From contig DXGW01000098.1 of the NCBI GenBank assembly GCA_019113665.1, positions 1-11,692 on the forward strand: a stretch of DNA of 11,692 bases. The letters are read 5' to 3'. Position numbers and translations under genes: made by a program. A model generated the notes under the pieces. That model had not been told where the DNA came from. It did no database searches and saw only the letters and a program-made list of their open reading frames with translations. The first letter of the stretch is position 1, and each line of letters opens with the position of its first letter. Positions 6,793-11,692 of the stretch are shown here, in pieces. Source of the DNA: Candidatus Alistipes excrementipullorum (GTDB taxonomy: Bacteria; Bacteroidota; Bacteroidia; Bacteroidales; Rikenellaceae).

Positions 6793-8991
6793 TCAGTCGG
6801 CCTTTATGCAGCGCACGCAGAATCCCTGGGCGTTGTTCTTGTTCTCGGCCGTAAACGTAATCTCGGTATTGTCCACATCGGTTGCTGAATAGTTCTCCTT
6901 GAATACCGCACGGACAATACGCGTCTGCGTACCGCTCTCATGTCCCGAGACTGCATAGGAGGCATAGCACTTAACACCGCAACTGCCTATATAGTCATTG
7001 CCGATACCGTTTGTTCCGCGCAGGGTGTTGGTCGAGAAATAAAGGCCATTCAACTCTTCGCTGTCGAAACGGAATCCACGGTTCGTATTCTTGTCGACAT
7101 GCGCAGGCTCATTGTCGATCAAGGCATTCCATGCATCTTCGGTCATCATGCGCCAACCTGCGGGACACGGGTCATAGATGGTCTTCGAAGTCGTCGACCA
7201 TGCCTCGCCGCCATCGTCGGCAATCCACTGTCCCCAGCCGATCTCGTTGGCCCATACATAAGGCACGGCTGCCGCCGCTGCGACCGCTTCAGCCGGAACC
7301 TGCGACTCGCACAGCCTGCGGGCGATGGTCTCGGTCGTATTGCCCAGAATCTGGTGCTCGGCCGGTACTCCCCATTTCTCCGCACAGAACGAGCCCTGGT
7401 CCAGTGCCGTAATCGGAGTATAGGTGGCCGTAAATGTAAGGCCGGTCATGTACATGACATTGGCACTCGTACAGTCGGGGATCGACGGGAACGGGTCCTT
7501 GCGGCCGTACTGATAATAGTTGCCCGAAGTCGATGCCTTCTCCACGTCGTTGGTTACATCTTCGGGATCGATGACCGCCCCCAAATCGCGGCTCATGAAG
7601 GTGTATGCGCCCTTGGTTGCGGCCGTAGCCTCAATGTCGTAGCCTTCGGCAGCCACAATGTTCCAGCTCCACAGCAGATTGGCATTGGTGATCCGGCGCA
7701 GGTCGTCGATCTCCACGTTGTCGTAATCGATCTCCTTGTCGAATACCGCAAGCAGCACATTGCCGTTGATGAAATCCGACGGGGTCTGGAAATAGACATA
7801 ACCGTCCTCACCCAACTGCACCCCGTCCAATGGTATCGGTGTCAGCTGCGCCCACGGCGAATAACTCGACTGCAGGCTGTTGTACCAAACCACAAGCACG
7901 CATGCGGGATCGATCTTCAGATCTTCGGCCGTGTATGAGATGAACGAACCGCTGAAAGGCTGGCCGTTACCCTTGACCGTAGCATCGAACTTGTAAACCA
8001 TGCTCGGCTTGCTTACATAATACGTATTGGCAGTACCGCCGGCGCTCAGGTCCTCTACCTGGAAAGCGTCCTCGTCGCTGACCTCGAAGTCGGCCGATAC
8101 AACCAGAGTCTTACCGGATTTCAAGCCTTCGGGGCCGACCGTACGCTCGGCAAATACGACTTCGTTACCGTCGACCACCGCCACGAACTCAAAGGTCTTG
8201 CCGGCATGTCCCGGTGAAACCATCATGAAGAAATCGGTATAGGCCCCCATCTTCAGGATACGGCTTCCGACAATCGATATCTCGTTGGAAGTAGTGCCGG
8301 CGCTCGCGTCTATCTCGGCAGTGGCAAGATCGACCGTCACGCCCGAATCGAACGAAACAGCCTCGTTCCCGTCCTTGCAGCGGAACTTCACGGCATCGAC
8401 AGCAACGAACTGCGACGCCTTGATACGCACCTGAAGCACCGTGAAAAGATGGTGGAACTGCAGCGGTATGACATTGCCCTCGCCCACTTCGGCCTTGGTT
8501 TTGTCCAGAGCCGAGGCCCACATGAAATCCGCCGCATCGAGATGCGCCAGCTGGTCATTCTCGTCCCACTCCTGTTCCGACGGGAGCGTGACAGGCACGG
8601 CGTGCACATCGGCCGCAGCCTTGACATAAGGATAGTAGGCGTAAAAATCATGCGGCGAATTCTCATCGGCCCACTCCACGGTCTCCGCTCCCGAAACCAC
8701 CCAGAATTCGCTCGATGCGCCCTCCGTACTCGTCATGTAGGCGTAGTTCGCACATGTCGCCGTTCCGCCCACCTCGGCGAAAACTCCTATCTTGTCACGC
8801 TTTTCCCATGCCACCTTCACCGACGTATCGGTATTTTCATAGGCCGTACGCGATCCCTCGTCCGAAACCACCGTGCCGAGGAAACCTACCGCATCCTTCG
8901 AGAGCTGCACGCCATCGTCCTCCCCGAAATTCGAGCACGACGACACTGCCAATGCAACCATCAATATCGAAACATATTGTATCTTTTTCAT
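6793..8991 (-). CDS. Fimbrillin-like lipoprotein with C-terminal FISUMP domain
   Basis: 732 residues. The signal MKKIQYVSILMVALAVSSC gives lipid-modified Cys19, with an acidic patch soon after (GEDDG). The fimbrillin-like region has GSRTAY (Arg48), VAWEKRDKIGVF and HDFYAYYPY, and belongs to the same N-terminal subtype as the left-edge gene, not to that of the 4228..6513 product. From the linker on (314-343) it is instead closest to 4228..6513: SYTAEDL, MSRDLGA at 466-472, NYYQYGRKDPFPSIPD, YDPCPAGWRMMTE at 606-618, an alanine-rich EAVAAAAA stretch, GSCGVKCYASYAV and a closing FCVRCIKAD. It starts 24 nt after the stop of the SGNH gene at 9016, with AAAAGGG in the gap, so the two probably share a transcript. 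A stem-loop follows. Likely a surface-exposed adhesin or pilus-like subunit (family-based inference); ligand unknown. Confidence 0.92.
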   Translation of the reverse strand: MKKIQYVSILMVALAVSSCSNFGEDDGVQLSKDAVGFLGTVVSDEGSRTAYENTDTSVKVAWEKRDKIGVFAEVGGTATCANYAYMTSTEGASSEFWVVSGAETVEWADENSPHDFYAYYPYVKAAADVHAVPVTLPSEQEWDENDQLAHLDAADFMWASALDKTKAEVGEGNVIPLQFHHLFTVLQVRIKASQFVAVDAVKFRCKDGNEAVSFDSGVTVDLATAEIDASAGTTSNEISIVGSRILKMGAYTDFFMMVSPGHAGKTFEFVAVVDGNEVVFAERTVGPEGLKSGKTLVVSADFEVSDEDAFQVEDLSAGGTANTYYVSKPSMVYKFDATVKGNGQPFSGSFISYTAEDLKIDPACVLVVWYNSLQSSYSPWAQLTPIPLDGVQLGEDGYVYFQTPSDFINGNVLLAVFDKEIDYDNVEIDDLRRITNANLLWSWNIVAAEGYDIEATAATKGAYTFMSRDLGAVIDPEDVTNDVEKASTSGNYYQYGRKDPFPSIPDCTSANVMYMTGLTFTATYTPITALDQGSFCAEKWGVPAEHQILGNTTETIARRLCESQVPAEAVAAAAAVPYVWANEIGWGQWIADDGGEAWSTTSKTIYDPCPAGWRMMTEDAWNALIDNEPAHVDKNTNRGFRFDSEELNGLYFSTNTLRGTNGIGNDYIGSCGVKCYASYAVSGHESGTQTRIVRAVFKENYSATDVDNTEITFTAENKNNAQGFCVRCIKAD
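7963..8052 (-). repeat. 30-residue GTANTY/KGNG linker module, copy 4
   Basis: Codons 314-343 of the 6793..8991 product. It begins DLSAGGTANTY, has the YVSKPSMV variant and ends YKFDATVKGNG; it is the most diverged copy. SYTAEDL follows. Confidence 0.85.
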
Positions 8992-9015
8992 GATTTATAA
9001 CCCTTTTAATTAAGA

Positions 9016-11692
9016 TCAATTCCACTCTTCCTTATCGAAATCCTCGAGTTGCCCGTCGCCTTCGGCCGCATTGGAGTTGTACAACGCCTTCTCAAGCGCC
9101 GGTACGAACACCTCCTCCATAACCGCAAAGCCGGCATTGTTGGGATGTACGTCATCGGTCTGGTACTCCTTCTTCAGACCGTCGGCGTCATTCTTGAGCA
9201 CCGAATGATAATCGGCATATACGAAACCGCGCTCCTCGGCATAAGCCTTCAGCATCTTGTTCAGGTTGATCACACGCGGCGCCACGGGATTAGCCTCGTT
9301 CCAGTCGGCCGAAAGCCAGCCTATGTAGTTGGCCGGAGGCGTCGAACCGATAATGACCTTGATGCCCTTCGCGGCAGCCATCTCGGCCATCTCCTTTATG
9401 TTCTCGAAGATGCCCTCGTCCGTACGGTTGGCTCCGTCGTTGTTGGCCATGTCGTTGATGCCGCACATGATATGCACGCATTTGGGATCCTGCACTATCA
9501 CGTCATTGAAGAAACGGGCCTTGATCTGCTCCGTAGTCTGGCCGTCGATACCCTTGCCCAGAAGATACTGATCGGTAAAGAATGACGGATCGTTGGAGTT
9601 CCACATACGCGAAATCGAGTCGCCGATCAACACGCAACGCGGGCCTACGTGTGCAAAGATATAGGAACCGTTGCCCTCCTTGACACAACGTATATTGTAA
9701 CCGGCACCCATATAGGTGTTCCACGTGGTGACACCGCCGGCCTGACCCTTATACAGTGTCGTTTCGCTGACGCATGCACTCGAATAGGCAAGCATCGAAC
9801 CCGTCAGCGTGCGTATCTGGCTACCGCCGAATCCCGCCTGACGCTGGCCCGTGTAGGGGAAATAGATATCATAAAGAGTGTTGTAGCAACCCCATGCCCC
9901 GGACTCGACGTTCGCCAGTGCAAATGCATAGGCATAGGCCGGTGCTACCTTGTATCCGACCGGACACGGATCGTAGATGGTCTTGTCGTTGTCGTTGCCG
10001 TCGAGCTTGTCGATCTCGGGCGCTCCCCACAGATAACGCCACGAGCCTTTTGCTTCGGAGGTAGTGGCATTGTTATAGTCGAACATCCACAGATATTCGT
10101 TCCAGCGGCAGTCGCTGCCCTCGTACGAAATCCAGCGATAGGGATATGCGATCGACTCGGCTACACCCTGTTCGGTGGTGAAGCCCGTTCCGAGAATCGT
10201 TCCCAACGGACGGCAGTTGGCTGCGGCATTGCTGCCGAACATCATGTCGGACGAGCCCCATGACGTGCCGGAGAAGTCCTGTGCCAACTCCGCAACGGTC
10301 GTGTATGTCGGAAGACCCCAGTACATCTCCTCTCCGTAACCGCTGTCGTCATACTCGGCCGCCGCAGGGAACGGGTCCTTGCGGCCCCACTGGTAATAGT
10401 TGCCGATGGCCCATGCGGCCTCGCGTTTGTCGGCATTGTTCATGACCTCGGGCCCGGCAATGGCTCCCAGATTGCGGTCCATCATGTAATAGCCGGCTAC
10501 ATTGCGTACGTTGGCATCGGGATCGTAACCCTCGACAGCCCATATGTTCCAACTCCAGATAATGGTATTGCTCTCGTCATAAGCCGCGATAACGGCATTG
10601 CCCGGCACGAAAGGAGACGAGGTAAGGAATTTGACATAACCGTCCTCATAAACGAGGAAATCCTCGACTATCGGAGATGCATGCGACCAACCGTCGGCCG
10701 GTTTCGGGGTATTGTACCACAGCAAGGCCACCCGCGCAGGCTCGATCGCCAGATCGGCCTCGGTATAACCGCGCGTAATCTGCGTACCGTCGGTTTCGTT
10801 CCAGGTAAATGAGCGGGCGACGCCGTTTCCTTTTACCGTAGCCTTGAACTTATAGATTGTGAAGGGTTTGTTAACAATATATGTATTGGCCGTACCGTTG
10901 GCGCTCAAGTCCACAACCTCGCTCTCTTCGCCGAACGATGCGCTGTAAACAGCAACCGAGCCAGACGGTATACCGCCTTCGGGGACCGACAGATTTCCGA
11001 GATCGACCACCTGTCCGTCGGAGCACGTCAGCTCCACCTTTATCGACAGTCCCTGCGACAACTCGTTCACCACGACATAGACCGGATCCATCGCATTATA
11101 CAATGTAAACGGTTCGGGGAACTTGTACTCAACCACATTCGATGTCTTGGACTCGGGCAGCATGGTTACCGTACCGTCGGCAAGGTTCAGCGAAGCGGTA
11201 TCGTAGGCCAAAGCCACGCCGGCGTCTGCAGTCAGTCGCAGTGCGCTCACTCCGGATACCGGCATCGCTGACGACAGTTTGATCTTGATTATGGCCGCAA
11301 CGCTTTTCAAATCCATACCGAAACTCTTCGAAGAGGTCGGCACGTCAATGGCGGTGCCATAGAGCGACACAATCTTTTTCAGGGCCGAAACATTGTTCGC
11401 ATGGCCATTTTGCTCCGAAGGGATCGATACCGATATCGCATTGGGATCGTTCTGCGATGTACGATATGGATAATAGGCATAAACGTTGCACGTTTCGACA
11501 CTTTGATCGAGTCTGATACTTTTTTCCGGAGCGGGGCTGACGAACGTCACTGTCCCTTCGGACGCAGCAAAAGCCGCATAATAGGTATTGGAAACGTCAA
11601 CCTTGCCATTTACCTCCGTAAACAGACCTATTCGGTCGACATCGGCCTCCCAGACCCAACCGAACTCCTCCTCGGTGGAGTTGACGGATTCG
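9016..11692 (-). CDS. Fimbrillin-like protein with FISUMP and SGNH hydrolase domains, N-terminus cut by window edge
   Basis: The frame is open from the right edge to TGA at 9016-9018, 891 visible residues. A GTG at 11550 is internal, since fimbrillin-like sequence continues upstream of it (GWVWEADVDRIGLF). About 50 residues including the signal peptide are probably outside the window, judged from the fixed distance to the linker in the paralogues. The N-terminal region is a third subtype, unlike the other four (CNVYAYYPYRTSQND, IPSEQNGHANNVSALKK). From the linker (10822-10911) on it closely follows the 1082..3931 product: VARSFTWNETDG, MMDRNLGAIAGPEVMNN, YYQWGRKDPFP, YDPCPVGYK, RCVKEGNGSY. 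The SGNH domain has GDS (Ser codon 9616-9618), GKGIDGQT, CGINDMANN (Asn 9454-9456) and DDVHPN (Asp 9154-9156, His 9145-9147), so it should be active. It ends in the tail GDGQLEDFDKEEWN. Substrate unknown. Confidence 0.9.
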   Translation of the reverse strand, partial: ESVNSTEEEFGWVWEADVDRIGLFTEVNGKVDVSNTYYAAFAASEGTVTFVSPAPEKSIRLDQSVETCNVYAYYPYRTSQNDPNAISVSIPSEQNGHANNVSALKKIVSLYGTAIDVPTSSKSFGMDLKSVAAIIKIKLSSAMPVSGVSALRLTADAGVALAYDTASLNLADGTVTMLPESKTSNVVEYKFPEPFTLYNAMDPVYVVVNELSQGLSIKVELTCSDGQVVDLGNLSVPEGGIPSGSVAVYSASFGEESEVVDLSANGTANTYIVNKPFTIYKFKATVKGNGVARSFTWNETDGTQITRGYTEADLAIEPARVALLWYNTPKPADGWSHASPIVEDFLVYEDGYVKFLTSSPFVPGNAVIAAYDESNTIIWSWNIWAVEGYDPDANVRNVAGYYMMDRNLGAIAGPEVMNNADKREAAWAIGNYYQWGRKDPFPAAAEYDDSGYGEEMYWGLPTYTTVAELAQDFSGTSWGSSDMMFGSNAAANCRPLGTILGTGFTTEQGVAESIAYPYRWISYEGSDCRWNEYLWMFDYNNATTSEAKGSWRYLWGAPEIDKLDGNDNDKTIYDPCPVGYKVAPAYAYAFALANVESGAWGCYNTLYDIYFPYTGQRQAGFGGSQIRTLTGSMLAYSSACVSETTLYKGQAGGVTTWNTYMGAGYNIRCVKEGNGSYIFAHVGPRCVLIGDSISRMWNSNDPSFFTDQYLLGKGIDGQTTEQIKARFFNDVIVQDPKCVHIMCGINDMANNDGANRTDEGIFENIKEMAEMAAAKGIKVIIGSTPPANYIGWLSADWNEANPVAPRVINLNKMLKAYAEERGFVYADYHSVLKNDADGLKKEYQTDDVHPNNAGFAVMEEVFVPALEKALYNSNAAEGDGQLEDFDKEEWN
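10822..10911 (-). repeat. 30-residue GTANTY/KGNG linker module, copy 5
   Basis: Linker of the right-edge SGNH protein. It begins DLSANGTANTY, has the IVNKPFTI variant, ends YKFKATVKGNG and is followed by VARSFTWNETDG, the SGNH-type continuation. Confidence 0.85.

Noticed and set aside
11548..11550. GTG as start codon of the right-edge gene
   Set aside because: Homologous fimbrillin-like sequence continues in frame up to the window edge, so the gene is simply truncated.
1..11692. Invertible promoters, CRISPR arrays, tRNAs, IS ends, T9SS C-terminal domains
   Set aside because: No flanking inverted-repeat pairs, direct-repeat arrays, tRNA folds or transposase were seen; the protein tails are too short for a T9SS sorting domain.

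Overview
The window looks like a Bacteroidales chromosome, most likely Alistipes or another member of the Rikenellaceae (inference from moderately high GC, Bacteroidetes-style lipoprotein signals and protein families; no marker gene is present). All supported genes lie on the minus strand, so transcription runs from high to low coordinates. The locus is a tandem array of five large, paralogous surface lipoproteins plus two 51-residue small proteins. Four of the lipoproteins show a signal-peptidase-II N-terminus, the fifth is cut by the right edge. All have a fimbrillin-like N-terminal region (Mfa-like family), an identical-length 30-residue linker module (DLSA-x-GTANTY ... YKF-x-ATVKGNG), then a C-terminal region that is a Fibrobacter succinogenes major paralogous (FISUMP) domain in every copy where it is visible. 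Two copies additionally end in an SGNH/GDSL hydrolase domain.

Layout in transcription order: SGNH-bearing lipoprotein (9016..11692, N-terminus outside the window), FISUMP-only lipoprotein (6793..8991), stem-loop (6747..6768), candidate promoter (6709..6739), small ORF B (6533..6688), FISUMP-only lipoprotein (4228..6513), GC-rich stem-loop (4181..4212), small ORF A (3950..4105), SGNH-bearing lipoprotein (1082..3931), lipoprotein cut by the left edge (1..1061). This splits naturally into three transcriptional blocks. No gap longer than about 125 bases lacks a gene, and no tRNA, rRNA, CRISPR array, IS element or transposase was seen.

How the parts may work together (inference): the lipoproteins are probably exported to the outer surface as pilin-like or adhesin-like subunits carrying interchangeable C-terminal heads, two of them with an esterase head that could deacylate glycans. 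The most unusual points are (1) two small proteins whose last 24 residues are identical although their genes differ by ten synonymous changes there, (2) a similar acidic/aromatic Trp-containing tail at the C-termini of both SGNH proteins, so that every visible lipoprotein start is preceded by a tail-encoding ORF 18-24 nt upstream, and (3) free combination of N-terminal and C-terminal modules at the conserved linker.
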